A DNA stretch of 64,000 nucleotides from PFJX01 sp040757575 (GCA_040757575.1 JBFLXA010000002.1:62001-126000), one strand, 5' to 3'; shown: positions 32,404 to 42,369, counted from the first letter of the stretch. Program-made: numbers and translations. Notes: generated from the letters alone by a model not told the origin.

Positions 32404-34214
32404 TTCGTGTTCTCGTTCCACTCTGCCTTCAGATGCGCCCCCGCATCCTCCCGTCCGGTCATGGCCCGGGCCCGGGCCAGGGCGCCGTCCAGGTCGAAGG
32501 CGGGTTCGAAATCCTGACTCCTGAGACGCCCCTCGTAGGCGGGGCGGAAGCGTTTCATCGTGTCCAGGGTGGGGTTGCAAGCGGTGTGGCCCAGACCGCA
32601 GTGGGCGCTCTGGCGCAGCACCTGGTCCAGCTTTTCCACTTCTGCCAGGTCGAAGGCGGTGCCGTGGCCGGCGGCGATCTTGTCCATCGTATTCTTCAAC
32701 ATGGCCGTGCCCACCCGGCAGGGGGTGCAGAAGCCGCAGGATTCGTGGGCAAAGAACTGGGTGTAGGCCCGGGCCACTTCGAACATGTCCCGGCCCTGAT
32801 CGAAGACGGTGAAGGCCCCGGCGGTGGGCAGGTCTTCGAAGCCCAGGCGGCGGTCGAACTCCCCGGCGCCGATGCACACCCCGGAGGGACCGCTGATCTG
32901 CACCGCCTGCACGTTTGTGGCACCGCAGTCCGCGAGCACCTCGGCCACGCTCACGCCGAAGGGGTATTCGTAGATGCCTGGCCGGGCGCAGTCGCCGGCC
33001 ACGGACAAAAGCTTGGTTCCGGTGGAGTGCTCCGTGCCCCGGGCCCGCCAGGCCTCTGCTCCATGGGTCGCAACCCAGGCGGCGGCGCGGAAGGTTTCCA
33101 CGTTGTTCACCACCGTGGGCTGTTGCAGGTAGCCGTGGGTCACGGGGAAGGGAGGACGGTTGCGGGGAATGCCCCGCTTGCCTTCCAGGGATTCGATGAG
33201 GGCGGATTCCTCGCCGCACACGTAGGCCCCTGCCCCCAGGTGGATCTGGATGTCGAAATCGAACCCCGCCCTGCCCCGGATGTTGGGGCCCAGCAGGCCG
33301 GCGGACCGGCGCCGGGCCAGGACCGCCTCCAGATGGGGCAGCAGGTAGCGGTATTCCCCCCGCAGATACAGGAACCCCTGGCCGGCCCCCACCACGAAGG
33401 CCGCCAGGGTCATGCCCTCGAACATTTCATCTGCCTGGCGGGTGAGCAGCACCCGGTCCTTGAAGGTGCCCGGTTCCCCCTCGTCGGCATTGCAGACCAC
33501 CACCCGCTGGGCCCCGGGAGCCTGACGACAGGCGGCCCATTTCACCGCCGTGGCAAAGCCCGCACCGCCACGGCCGCGCAGGTTGGCGGCGCGGAGGGCT
33601 TCCAGGACCGCCTCCGGCCCCTGGGCCAGGGCTACATCCAGGGCTATGCCTGGGGGCGTGACATCTGCCAGCAGCACATCCGCCCGGCAGATCTGGTCTT
33701 CGATCTGGAACAGTTCCGCCGGCCAGGCTTCCACCGGCTGCCGGGCCAGGATCAACTCGATGATTTGCTCCAGGCGTTCCGGGCTGGCCCGGGGGATGGC
33801 ACGGCCGTTCACCAGCAGGCCGGGGCCCTGGTCGCACAGGCCGGTGCAGGAGGTGGTGTCCACGGACACCAGGCCATCCTCCGACAGGTGCCCCGGCTCC
33901 AGCCAGAGCTGCTCGCACAGTTGCGCCAACAAGGCCTGGTTGCCCTGCATGCGGTCGGTGATGTTGTCGGAAAACAGAATGCGATACCGGCCCCGGGGCG
34001 CGGTGGACAGAAAACTGTAGAAGCCCGCCACCCCCAGCACCCGGGCCAGGGGCACCCCAAGGGCAGCGGCCACCCCCTGGGCGGCTTCGGTGGAGATCAT
34101 GCCCTGGCTGGCCTGGAGGCTTTCCAGCACCTGGAGCAGGGATTCCGGCCGGACGCCGTGGCGGGCCACGGCCTGGGCGATCAGGTCTTGGAGGTCTTGT
34201 GACATGGAAGGCAT
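32400..34214 (-). CDS. hoxF: NAD-reducing hydrogenase diaphorase subunit HoxF (HoxE-like domain fused)
   Basis: A 604-residue FMN- and NAD(H)-binding subunit, the electron entry point. An N-terminal NuoE/HoxE-like domain (about 1-165) is fused to a NuoF-like body, as in Cupriavidus HoxF. In the N-domain only SCTGLC keeps its cysteines; the first pair is absent (ILFSDNITDRM). The body has RGRGGAGF, CNADEGEPGTFKDR (FMN) and GAGAYVCGEESALIES. The [4Fe-4S] ligands are ESCGFCTPCR plus HCGLG. It is the first gene of hoxFUYHW and is preceded by a sigma-54-like element. Confidence 0.95.
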   Translation of the reverse strand: MPSMSQDLQDLIAQAVARHGVRPESLLQVLESLQASQGMISTEAAQGVAAALGVPLARVLGVAGFYSFLSTAPRGRYRILFSDNITDRMQGNQALLAQLCEQLWLEPGHLSEDGLVSVDTTSCTGLCDQGPGLLVNGRAIPRASPERLEQIIELILARQPVEAWPAELFQIEDQICRADVLLADVTPPGIALDVALAQGPEAVLEALRAANLRGRGGAGFATAVKWAACRQAPGAQRVVVCNADEGEPGTFKDRVLLTRQADEMFEGMTLAAFVVGAGQGFLYLRGEYRYLLPHLEAVLARRRSAGLLGPNIRGRAGFDFDIQIHLGAGAYVCGEESALIESLEGKRGIPRNRPPFPVTHGYLQQPTVVNNVETFRAAAWVATHGAEAWRARGTEHSTGTKLLSVAGDCARPGIYEYPFGVSVAEVLADCGATNVQAVQISGPSGVCIGAGEFDRRLGFEDLPTAGAFTVFDQGRDMFEVARAYTQFFAHESCGFCTPCRVGTAMLKNTMDKIAAGHGTAFDLAEVEKLDQVLRQSAHCGLGHTACNPTLDTMKRFRPAYEGRLRSQDFEPAFDLDGALARARAMTGREDAGAHLKAEWNENTK

Positions 34215-34263
34215 GTCTGCTTCAGGGATGGGCTTTAATCACTGTATGCGCTTAGCGTGAGGA

Positions 34264-34279
34264 TGCAAATTAAAGTCCT
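34264..34279 (-). promoter_or_regulatory. Sigma-54-like element before hoxF
   Basis: Read on the minus strand, AGGACTTTAATTTGCA has the essential GG (34278-34277) and GC (34266-34265) doublets exactly ten bases apart, and a good TTGCA -12 half. The -24 half matches poorly beyond GG. It lies 50-65 bases before the hoxF ATG. Hydrogenase operons of Cupriavidus are sigma-54 dependent. Confidence 0.3.
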
Positions 34280-34354
34280 GTGACCGGGGATAAAGAAGAC
34301 ACGATTGCCCGGCTGGGCCGGGCTCACCCTCTCCCCCAGCCCGCCTTTCCCCAC

Positions 34355-36595
34355 TCACACATCCAGCGGGTCCACATCCAGGCTCCAGCGCAGGCCCTTG
34401 GCAGGCAAAGCCCGCAGGACCGGGACCCAGGCATCCAGGAAGGCTTGGAGCCGAGCCCGGGCGCCGGACTGGACAAGAAGCTGCATGCGGTGGTGGTGGG
34501 CCACCCGGCTCATCAGGGCCGGCACCGGATCGAACAGCAACACCTGGCCGGCGCCCGCCTGGGCCAGGGCTTCACCTCTCTCCCGGGCTGCCAGCAGGAA
34601 GGCCTGCACGGCTTCTTCTTCCCGGCCTTCCGCCCGTAGCAGCACCTGGCTGGCGTAGGGGGGGAAATCCGCGCCCCTTCGTTCCCGCAGGGCCTGTCTG
34701 GCATAGCCCGGGTAGTCGTGGGCCACCACGGCCTGGTACAGGGGATGGCGGGGATAGGCAGTCTGGATCAGCACTTCCCCCGGGTGCTCCGCCCGGCCCG
34801 CCCGGCCGGCCACCTGCATCAGCTGGGCGAAAAGCCTTTCCCCGGCGCGGAAATCCGGCGACACCAGGGCCTGGTCGGCGCCGATGATGCCCACCAGGGT
34901 GAGGTGGGGAAAATCATGGCCCTTGGCGACGATCTGGGTGCCCACCAGGATATCCACCTCCCGGGCCTCAACCCGGGCTTTCATGTCGACAAACGCGCCT
35001 TTGCGCGCTGCCGTATCCCGGTCGATCCGTAGCAGGCGGGCGTCGGGAAACTGTTCCGCCAGGGTTTCTTCCACTTTCTGGGTGCCCTGGCCCGCCGGTC
35101 GCAGATCCAGGGCGCCGCAACTGGGGCAGGCTTCCGGGGGCCGGGCGGTGAGGCCACAGTGGTGGCACAGCAAACGGTAGCCCCCCTTGCTGCGATGCAG
35201 GACCAAGTGGGCGGAGCAGCGGGGGCAGGGAAACACGTGGCCGCAGGCGTTGCACAGCAGGGTGGGGGCATAGCCCCGGCGGTTGATGAACACCAGGCTT
35301 TGCTCGCCCCGTTCCAGCCGCTGGGCAAGGGCCTGGACCAGGGCCTGGGTGAGGCCCTGGCGGGGCCGGTCAGTGCGGCTGTCCACCAGGCGCACCGTGG
35401 GCAGGGTGGCGTTTTCCCGGGCCCGGCGGGCCAGGGTGAGCAGGGTGTAGCGGCCTTCCTGGGCATTGCGCCAGCTTTCCAGGGCGGGGGTGGCGGAGCC
35501 AAGGATGACGGGCACGTCCCGCTGCCGGGCCCGCCATACCGCCACGTCCCGGGCGGAATAACGCATGCCGTCCATCTGCTTGAATGCCGGGTCGTGCTCC
35601 TCGTCCACGACGATGAGCCCCAGGCGGGGCATGGGGGCGAACACCGCCAGCCGGGTACCCAGGACGATGTCCGCCCGGCCCTCCAGGGCCGCCAGCCAGG
35701 CTTGCCGCCGCTCACCCTCCGCCAGGCCGCTGTGCAGGCTCAAGAGGCGCCGGCCGGGAAAGCGGGCGGCGATGCGCTGGGTGAACTGGGGGGTGAGGTG
35801 GATCTCCGGTACCAGGATCAGGGCTTGCCGGCCCTGCTCCAGGGCCTGATCCACCCGCCGCAGGTAGACCTCGGTCTTGCCGCTGCCTGTGACGCCATGG
35901 AGCAGGAAGGCGTGGAACTGGCGGGCCTGGGCCAGGGCGTCCAGGGCGGCAGTCTGTTCTGCGGTCAGGTCCGGCAGGGGTACGGTGTCCTGCCCCGGGC
36001 CTGCCGGCGGTGTACCGGCCTCCACCCAGCCCTTGGCCAACCAGGCCCGCAGGGTTGGCCGATCCGCCTCCCGGGCCGCCCGGTAGTCCAGGGGGCCCTC
36101 GGCCAGGCGTGCAGCGAGGACCCGCTGGGCCTTGGCCCGGGCCGGGATACTGGCGCTGGCCTGACGGCCGGCGTCGGTCAAAACGTAACTCTGGGGCGGG
36201 CTGCGGCGACGGGGAGCCTCGCCGCCCAGCCGGCGCAGGTCCGGCGGCAGCACCGCCGCCAGCACCGCCCCCAGGGGGTGGCGATAGTAGCCAGCGGCAA
36301 ATCGGGCAAGGGCCAACAGTTCCTCGGGGAGCGGGGGCGTCTCCCGGTCGATCTCCAGCACGGCCTTCAACGTCTCCCGGGGCATTTCACTCTCCCCGCC
36401 CACTTCCAGGATGACCCCCACCAGCCGTTGCCGGCCAAAAGGCACGGTGACCCGGCAGCCCACGTCGGCGGACGTGGCCCCGGGTGCCAGGTAGTCGAAC
36501 AGCCGATCCAGGGGGGTGTCCAGGGCGACCCGCACCAACCCTTCAAGGGAATTTTCCGGAGGGGTTACATAGGGTGAGAAATCCGTTGCGCTCAT
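34355..36595 (-). CDS. priA: Primosomal replication restart helicase PriA
   Basis: 3'-to-5' DNA helicase that reloads the replisome at stalled forks. It has 746 residues. The N-terminal 3'-DNA-binding domain includes RVALDTPLDRLFDYLAPG. Helicase motifs are GVTGSGKTEVYLR (Walker A, about 235), VVDEEHDPAFKQ (motif II), ILGSATPALES (III) and a late QVAGRAGR motif. The zinc-binding cysteines are spread over LLCNACGHVFPCPRCSAHL and LCHHCGLTARPPEACPSCG. I chose MSATDFSPY (36595) over an upstream in-frame start at 36649. The upstream spacer is rich in DnaA-box-like 9-mers. Confidence 0.95.
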   Translation of the reverse strand: MSATDFSPYVTPPENSLEGLVRVALDTPLDRLFDYLAPGATSADVGCRVTVPFGRQRLVGVILEVGGESEMPRETLKAVLEIDRETPPLPEELLALARFAAGYYRHPLGAVLAAVLPPDLRRLGGEAPRRRSPPQSYVLTDAGRQASASIPARAKAQRVLAARLAEGPLDYRAAREADRPTLRAWLAKGWVEAGTPPAGPGQDTVPLPDLTAEQTAALDALAQARQFHAFLLHGVTGSGKTEVYLRRVDQALEQGRQALILVPEIHLTPQFTQRIAARFPGRRLLSLHSGLAEGERRQAWLAALEGRADIVLGTRLAVFAPMPRLGLIVVDEEHDPAFKQMDGMRYSARDVAVWRARQRDVPVILGSATPALESWRNAQEGRYTLLTLARRARENATLPTVRLVDSRTDRPRQGLTQALVQALAQRLERGEQSLVFINRRGYAPTLLCNACGHVFPCPRCSAHLVLHRSKGGYRLLCHHCGLTARPPEACPSCGALDLRPAGQGTQKVEETLAEQFPDARLLRIDRDTAARKGAFVDMKARVEAREVDILVGTQIVAKGHDFPHLTLVGIIGADQALVSPDFRAGERLFAQLMQVAGRAGRAEHPGEVLIQTAYPRHPLYQAVVAHDYPGYARQALRERRGADFPPYASQVLLRAEGREEEAVQAFLLAARERGEALAQAGAGQVLLFDPVPALMSRVAHHHRMQLLVQSGARARLQAFLDAWVPVLRALPAKGLRWSLDVDPLDV

Positions 36596-36673
36596 GCTAC
36601 AGGCATTGCACACACTTAAAGTGATTTGGCAGGAGTACGAACAAACCACCTACGCCCAAAGCGACTTTTCCGG

Positions 36674-36874
36674 TTGTCCACGAAACCTGTGGATAACTGT
36701 GTGGAAAAGCCGTCTCGAACCTGTAAAAAAGCCAGGAATTACGCGGGTTTATGGTCATGGCCCAAAATTTATGCACAGAATTAGTTGTTTAAAATCAATG
36801 GGTTGAAAAACGCACCAGGTTGGCGCCCGGCTAGCCCCGGGGGATACCCTTGTCAAGCCCCGAAATGTGCATAA
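36674..36874. promoter_or_regulatory. Cluster of DnaA-box-like 9-mers in the dacB-priA spacer
   Basis: The 280-base spacer between dacB and priA holds no supported gene. It contains TTGTCCACG (36674-36682), an exact DnaA box TGTGGATAA (36688-36696, minus orientation), TGTGGAAAA (36700-36708), TTATGCACA (36769-36777) and TGTGCATAA (36866-36874). The last four differ from TTATCCACA by zero to one base. An AT-rich stretch (about 36755-36812) sits between them, resembling a duplex-unwinding element. It could be an origin, a DnaA-titrating site or DnaA control of priA. Confidence 0.5.
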
Positions 36875-36875
36875 G

Positions 36876-38330
36876 TTATTGCTGATTTACCGTTTCAGGG
36901 GTCCCAGAATCCTGGATTTTGGTGTAGGCAACCCAACTCAGCACCGCTTCCTGGAAGCCCTCTGCCCGGCTGGCCCGGGGGTGGTTGATGAACAGGACCA
37001 GGATACGCCGTTCACCTTCCGGGCCCAGCACATATCCCGCCAGACTGCGGGACCCGTTCAGGCTGCCGCTCTTGAGCCAGGCCCGGCCCTGAAGGGGCTG
37101 TTCCGGGCCGCCATTGAAGCGCCGCCGCTGGGTGCCTTCCAGCCCCACGGCCGGCAGGGAGGCGGCGAATTCGAAGTAGGCCGGGCGGCTGGCAGCCCAG
37201 GCCAGCAGCCGGGCCAGCCCCCCGGCGGAGAGACGCTCCAGCCGGGACAGGCCGGAACCGTTTTGCAGCACCAGTTTGGGCAGGGGCTGGCCCCGGCTTG
37301 CCAGCCAGGCCCGCAAGACCTGTTCGCCTTTCTCCCAGGTGGCCGCCCCGCCCTGCTGGTGGACACCAAGATTGAGGAACAACATCTTGGCCATGACGTT
37401 GTTGCTGTATTTGTTCACGTCCCGCACCAGTTCGCTCAGGGGCCGGGAATCGAACTCCAGATACAGCGTCGCCGCCGGGCCCGGGGGGCCTTCCACCACC
37501 TGGCCGGCATGCACACCCCCCAGTTCCCGCCACAGGGCGCTGAACCAGGCCCCCGCCGTGGCTTGGGGGGGATCCAGGTTTAGGGCCAGGGTTTTCTCCC
37601 CACAGGCGGCGGGGTACTCCCCTTCCAGCACCAACCGGCTTCCTTCCGGGCGATAGAACAGCCGGTCCAGCCAGCCATTGCAAGGCAGGCCGTTGAGTTG
37701 CAGCCGGTTATCCAGACGGGAAGCCGCGCGCGTTTCCGAAGGTGCCGGGTCCAGCCGGGCGTCCACCTTGTCCACGCCGGGCCCCAGGCGCAGCAACTGG
37801 GCGTTGTAGTTGACCAGCAGGGCGGCGGGCTGGGCGTTGTAGGGCCTCAGGGGGGCCTGGTCGAAGGCGCCGGGGTCCTGGGCCTCGATGGCGTAAAGGC
37901 TGTTATCCAGCACCACGTCGCCCCGGATTTCCCGGATGCCCCGCTGGCGCAGTTCCCGCAGGAGGAGCCAGAAGCGTTCCGGCGTCATGCCCGGGTCGCC
38001 CCCGCCCTGGAGCACCATCTGGCCTTCCAGCACGCCGTCTTGCAGGCTGCCATCCAGCCACACCCGGGTCTGGAATGTGTGGGCGGGGCCCCAGGTATCC
38101 AGGGCGGCCAGGGTGGTGACCACTTTCATGACCGAAGCCGGGTTGAAGGCCCGGTCGGCGCCGTGTTCCAGCAAGGGCGTTCCCGCCAGGGTGTAGACGG
38201 CCAGGCCGATGTGGGATTCCGGAATGCCGGCCTGGGCCAGGGCCTGGGCAACGGGTTCCGGCAAGTCGGCCCTGGCGAGGCCCGTCCAGGTGGCAAAAAC
38301 GCAAAGGGCGGCCAGCGCCGCCCCTTTCAT
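36876..38330 (-). CDS. dacB: D-alanyl-D-alanine carboxypeptidase/endopeptidase (PBP4 type)
   Basis: Periplasmic class C low-molecular-weight penicillin-binding protein that trims peptidoglycan stem peptides. It has about 484 residues from the ATG at 38330. The signal peptide ends near TWTGLARA^DLPEP. Active-site motifs are SVMK (Ser66-Lys69 in FNPASVMKVVT), SNN (KYSNNVMAK) and KSG (WLKSGSLNGSRSLAGYV); the last is KSG where KTG is commoner. An in-frame GTG at 38393 overlaps the epimerase stop (GTGA) and would add 21 residues ahead of the signal peptide. It is transcribed in the same direction as the epimerase gene upstream. Confidence 0.93.
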   Translation of the reverse strand: MKGAALAALCVFATWTGLARADLPEPVAQALAQAGIPESHIGLAVYTLAGTPLLEHGADRAFNPASVMKVVTTLAALDTWGPAHTFQTRVWLDGSLQDGVLEGQMVLQGGGDPGMTPERFWLLLRELRQRGIREIRGDVVLDNSLYAIEAQDPGAFDQAPLRPYNAQPAALLVNYNAQLLRLGPGVDKVDARLDPAPSETRAASRLDNRLQLNGLPCNGWLDRLFYRPEGSRLVLEGEYPAACGEKTLALNLDPPQATAGAWFSALWRELGGVHAGQVVEGPPGPAATLYLEFDSRPLSELVRDVNKYSNNVMAKMLFLNLGVHQQGGAATWEKGEQVLRAWLASRGQPLPKLVLQNGSGLSRLERLSAGGLARLLAWAASRPAYFEFAASLPAVGLEGTQRRRFNGGPEQPLQGRAWLKSGSLNGSRSLAGYVLGPEGERRILVLFINHPRASRAEGFQEAVLSWVAYTKIQDSGTPETVNQQ

Positions 38331-38389
38331 GCCTGCTCTCGGTACACCCCTCGCCCAGCGGGCAGGGGCGCCTGTCAGTCTCTTGGCGT

Positions 38390-39421
38390 TCACTTGCTCA
38401 GGTCGTTGACGTACCAGTCCATGGCTTCCACCAGGCCCTCCTTGATGCGGTGGCTGGGTGCGTAGCCCAGCAGGGTCTGGGCCTTGCTGATGTCTGCCAG
38501 GGAATGGCGCACGTCGCCGGCGCGGAAGTCCCGATAGCTGGGCTTGAAGTCCTTGAGATGGGGGAAGCGGGGCTCCAGGGTGGAGCGGATGGCCTCGAAC
38601 AGATCATTCAGGGTGGTGCGGTCCCCCACGGCCACGTTGTAGACCTGGTTGGTGGCTTCCTCGTTTTCCACCGTGGCCGCCAGCAGGTTGGCCTGGACGG
38701 TGTTGGCGATGTAGCAGAAGTCCCGGCTGGTCTCGCCGTCTCCGTTGATCCACACGGGCTCGTTGGCAATCATGGCGGCAGTCCACTTGGGCACCACGGC
38801 GGCATAGGCCCCGTTGGGGTCCTGATGGGCACCAAAGATGTTGAAGTAGCGCAGGCCGATGGTGCGGAAGCCGTAGGCCCGGGTGAACACGTCCGCGTAC
38901 TGCTCGTTCACCAGCTTGGTGACGGCGTAGGGAGACAGGGGCTTGCCGATGCGGTCTTCCACCTTGGGCAGCCCCGGGTGGTCGCCGTAGGTGGAGCTGG
39001 AGGCGGCGTAGACAAAGCGGGCCACCTTGGCATCCCGGGCGGCCACCAGCATGTTCAGGAAACCGTCGATGTTGGCTGTGTTGGTGGTGATGGGGTCTTC
39101 CAGGGAGCGGGGCACGGAGCCCAGGGCCGCCTGGTGCAGCACATAGTCCACCCCATTGCAGGCCTTGCGGCAATCATCAAGGGTACGGATATCCCCTTCG
39201 ATGAAGGTGAAGCGGGCCCATTGGGCCGGGGTCACCGCCGCCTTGATCTGCTCCAGGTTGTGGCGGTGGCCGGTGGCGAAGTTGTCCAGGCCCACCACGT
39301 GCTGGTCCAGGGTGAGCAGGCGTTCCAGCAGGTTGCAACCGATGAAGCCGGCCACGCCGGTGATGAGCCAGGTCTTGGGCTGGGCGGGGAGTTTTGCGAG
39401 GAGGTCGGTATAGGCAGTCAT
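38390..39421 (-). CDS. wbpP: UDP-N-acetylglucosamine 4-epimerase, WbpP/TviC type
   Basis: Extended short-chain dehydrogenase interconverting UDP-GlcNAc (or its uronate) and the galacto form, feeding surface polysaccharide synthesis. It has 343 residues from the ATG at 39421. The NAD-binding GVAGFIG is at about 22-28, ASSSTYGDHPG carries the catalytic Ser and YAVTK (Tyr165, Lys169) is present. LPAQPKTWLITGVAGFIGCNLLERLL and RDFCYIANTVQANLLAA are typical of the WbpP/TviC branch. The open frame extends 500 bases upstream, but that part is the shadow of hepT/mntA. It works with the dehydrogenase at 40211-41494. Confidence 0.9.
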   Translation of the reverse strand: MTAYTDLLAKLPAQPKTWLITGVAGFIGCNLLERLLTLDQHVVGLDNFATGHRHNLEQIKAAVTPAQWARFTFIEGDIRTLDDCRKACNGVDYVLHQAALGSVPRSLEDPITTNTANIDGFLNMLVAARDAKVARFVYAASSSTYGDHPGLPKVEDRIGKPLSPYAVTKLVNEQYADVFTRAYGFRTIGLRYFNIFGAHQDPNGAYAAVVPKWTAAMIANEPVWINGDGETSRDFCYIANTVQANLLAATVENEEATNQVYNVAVGDRTTLNDLFEAIRSTLEPRFPHLKDFKPSYRDFRAGDVRHSLADISKAQTLLGYAPSHRIKEGLVEAMDWYVNDLSK

Positions 39422-39834
39422 GCGTCGAGTCGGTGATGGATCAATGTGGCAAATTCGCGGAAGTCGTCCAGGTGGTACTGACAAATGCTGAAGACGATAT
39501 TCCAGTCGATGGCGTTGTAATTGTGGACGGCCAGATTGCGAAACCCCACGGATTTTTTCAGGCGGGTGGCCAGGTCGCCCGGTATCACGCCGGCGGCAGC
39601 AAGGCGATCGAAGGCAGCGGCCATGGTTTCCGGCGCGGCCTGTTGGGTGCCGGCCAGCAGGTGGGCGGCGATGTCGACGCTGATTTGCACCGCACGGGTG
39701 AGGTTGAGGGAAACGATGTCCTGGGCATCCAGATCGTCCGCCAGGATCTCGGCCTTGTCCGGGCAGCGTTGCTGGATTCGGGCCAGGCAGCGGCGCAGGG
39801 ATTCGAGCTTCTCGGCGATCAGTGACCGATCCAA
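39418..39834 (-). CDS. hepT: HEPN-domain toxin HepT (DUF86)
   Basis: A 138-residue HEPN RNase-toxin candidate. The diagnostic R-x4-H-x-Y motif is complete (RNLAVHNY, Arg99-Tyr106). SLNLTRAVQISVDIAAHLL and VGFRNLAVHNYNAIDWNIVFSI are typical DUF86 blocks. There is no ATG: the best start is TTG at 39834, five bases after an excellent AGGAAAGGAGG Shine-Dalgarno (39850-39840) located inside mntA. It overlaps the mntA stop by 16 bases and the epimerase start by four. In this TA class the cognate MNT protein silences HepT by AMPylating the motif's Tyr. Confidence 0.88.
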   Translation of the reverse strand: MDRSLIAEKLESLRRCLARIQQRCPDKAEILADDLDAQDIVSLNLTRAVQISVDIAAHLLAGTQQAAPETMAAAFDRLAAAGVIPGDLATRLKKSVGFRNLAVHNYNAIDWNIVFSICQYHLDDFREFATLIHHRLDA

Positions 39835-40205
39835 GCCGTCCTCCTTTCCTGGAGGATGCGCTCCCGCAGGGGCAGGAAGTCCGCCGTTTCCATGAGATGC
39901 CGGGTGATGAGCCGGGCATGGGCTTCGTCGCTGCCCTGCAGGCGCCGGCCCTTGAGAATCTGACCCAGCAAAGGCTCGCCCGCCTGGGTCAGGTCCACCA
40001 GATCCACGGGCCGACCCAGAGCCACCGCCAGGTCGGCGATCAGGGCCATCTTCTCTTCGGCGGATAGGGGGTTGGCGGCCTGGACGGCAAGATCCAGGTC
40101 GCTCTCCGGTCTCGCCCGGCCCTCGGCCAGGGAGCCGAACAATACGGCCAGACCGATACGGGGGTGCCGGGCAAGCACCGCGCGTATCGAATCTGCCTCC
40201 GTCAT
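39819..40205 (-). CDS. mntA: MNT-domain nucleotidyltransferase antitoxin MntA
   Basis: A 128-residue minimal nucleotidyltransferase. The catalytic GSx10DxD motif is intact (GSLAEGRARPESDLD, residues 24-38), preceded by the IGLAVLFGS strand. A third acidic residue lies in RPVDLVDL. It should AMPylate and neutralise HepT, encoded next with overlap. It starts five bases after the dehydrogenase stop on the same strand. The pair is therefore embedded in the nucleotide-sugar operon, an unusual location. An antisense frame across the locus is a shadow. Confidence 0.9.
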   Translation of the reverse strand: MTEADSIRAVLARHPRIGLAVLFGSLAEGRARPESDLDLAVQAANPLSAEEKMALIADLAVALGRPVDLVDLTQAGEPLLGQILKGRRLQGSDEAHARLITRHLMETADFLPLRERILQERRTAWIGH

Positions 40206-40210
40206 GGGCC

Positions 40211-41494
<1,284 letters not shown>

Positions 41495-41572
41495 GACGAC
41501 TCCCGATAAACATTGAGGAATGAAAAACACCGGAATTCTAACGGGTACTCACCCAGGGCAGGCCGTGGCATG

Positions 41573-42358
41573 ATGAGCCGCATGCAAACCCTGCGCGCGC
41601 GCCTCCTTATTACGGCACTCACCGGCCTTTTATTGAATGCCCCGGTCAGCCGAGCCGATATCATCAGCCTGTTGCCCCGCATCAAGCCCGCCGTGGTGGG
41701 CGTGGGCAGCTTCCACCCCCTGGCTACGCCCCGGGCCCGCCTGCTGGGCACCGGCTTCGTGGTGGCGGACGGCAACCACCTCATCACCAACGCCCACGTC
41801 ATCCCCGCCCTGCTGGAAACCGAAAAGGGGGAAACCCTGGCCCTGTTCACCCGGGAAGACAGCGAAGGCCGAGTACGCAAGCTCACCCCCCTGGCCAGCG
41901 ACAAGGAACACGACCTGGCCCTGCTGAAATTCGACGGCCCCCCCCTGCCCGCCCTGAGCCTGGGCCACACCCGGGATACCCGGGAAGGCGAAACCTACTA
42001 TTTCACCGGCTACCCAGTGGGCGCCGCCCTGGGCCTCTACCCCGCCACCCACCGGGCCGGCCTTGCTGCCATCGCCCCCATTTACAGCCCCCCCGCCACC
42101 GCCCGAGGCCTCACCCCCAAACTCATCAAACGGGCCGCAGACCCCTTCCTCATGTACCAGTTGGACGCCGTGGCCTACCCGGGCAACAGCGGCAGCCCTC
42201 TTTATGATGGAGAAACCGGAGAGGTCATCGGCGTCATCAACGCGGTTTTCGTGAAGGGCGCGAAGGAGAATGCCCTCAAGGACCCGACGGGGATTACCTA
42301 CGCCATTCCGGTGAAATATGTGCGTGGGCTGCTGGAGGAGGCGGGGGTGAAACCCTGA
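41573..42358 (+). CDS. Secreted trypsin-like serine protease
   Basis: A protein of about 261 residues with a signal peptide (RLLITALTGLLLNAPVSRA^DI) and a trypsin-fold domain. The catalytic triad is visible: His in HLITNAHVIPALL, Asp in EHDLALLKFDG and Ser in YPGNSGSPLYDGETG. There is no PDZ domain, so this is a Do-like core without the regulatory module. Closely spaced ATGs at 41570, 41573 and 41582 all remain possible; AGGGCAGG lies upstream. A periplasmic protein-quality role is likely. It is divergent from the UDP-HexNAc dehydrogenase gene. Confidence 0.88.
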   Translation: MSRMQTLRARLLITALTGLLLNAPVSRADIISLLPRIKPAVVGVGSFHPLATPRARLLGTGFVVADGNHLITNAHVIPALLETEKGETLALFTREDSEGRVRKLTPLASDKEHDLALLKFDGPPLPALSLGHTRDTREGETYYFTGYPVGAALGLYPATHRAGLAAIAPIYSPPATARGLTPKLIKRAADPFLMYQLDAVAYPGNSGSPLYDGETGEVIGVINAVFVKGAKENALKDPTGITYAIPVKYVRGLLEEAGVKP

Positions 42359-42369
42359 AGCCCAGAGAG

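Noticed and set aside
32404..33219. An extended HoxU of 523 residues
   Set aside because: The extra part is a shadow of hoxF; HoxU begins at MTDTFLLDG, overlapping the hoxF stop.
34279..34354. A terminator for priA in the hoxF-priA gap
   Set aside because: A GC-rich hairpin-like GCCCGGCTGGGCCGGGC is present but no T-run follows on the relevant strand, so it is not called.
36596..36875. A tRNA or small RNA gene in the dacB-priA spacer
   Set aside because: No cloverleaf or terminator structure could be found by eye; the DnaA-box pattern explains the spacer better.
39422..39919. A 509-residue epimerase with an N-terminal extension
   Set aside because: The extension is the wrong phase of hepT and mntA; family length and start motif place the start at 39421.
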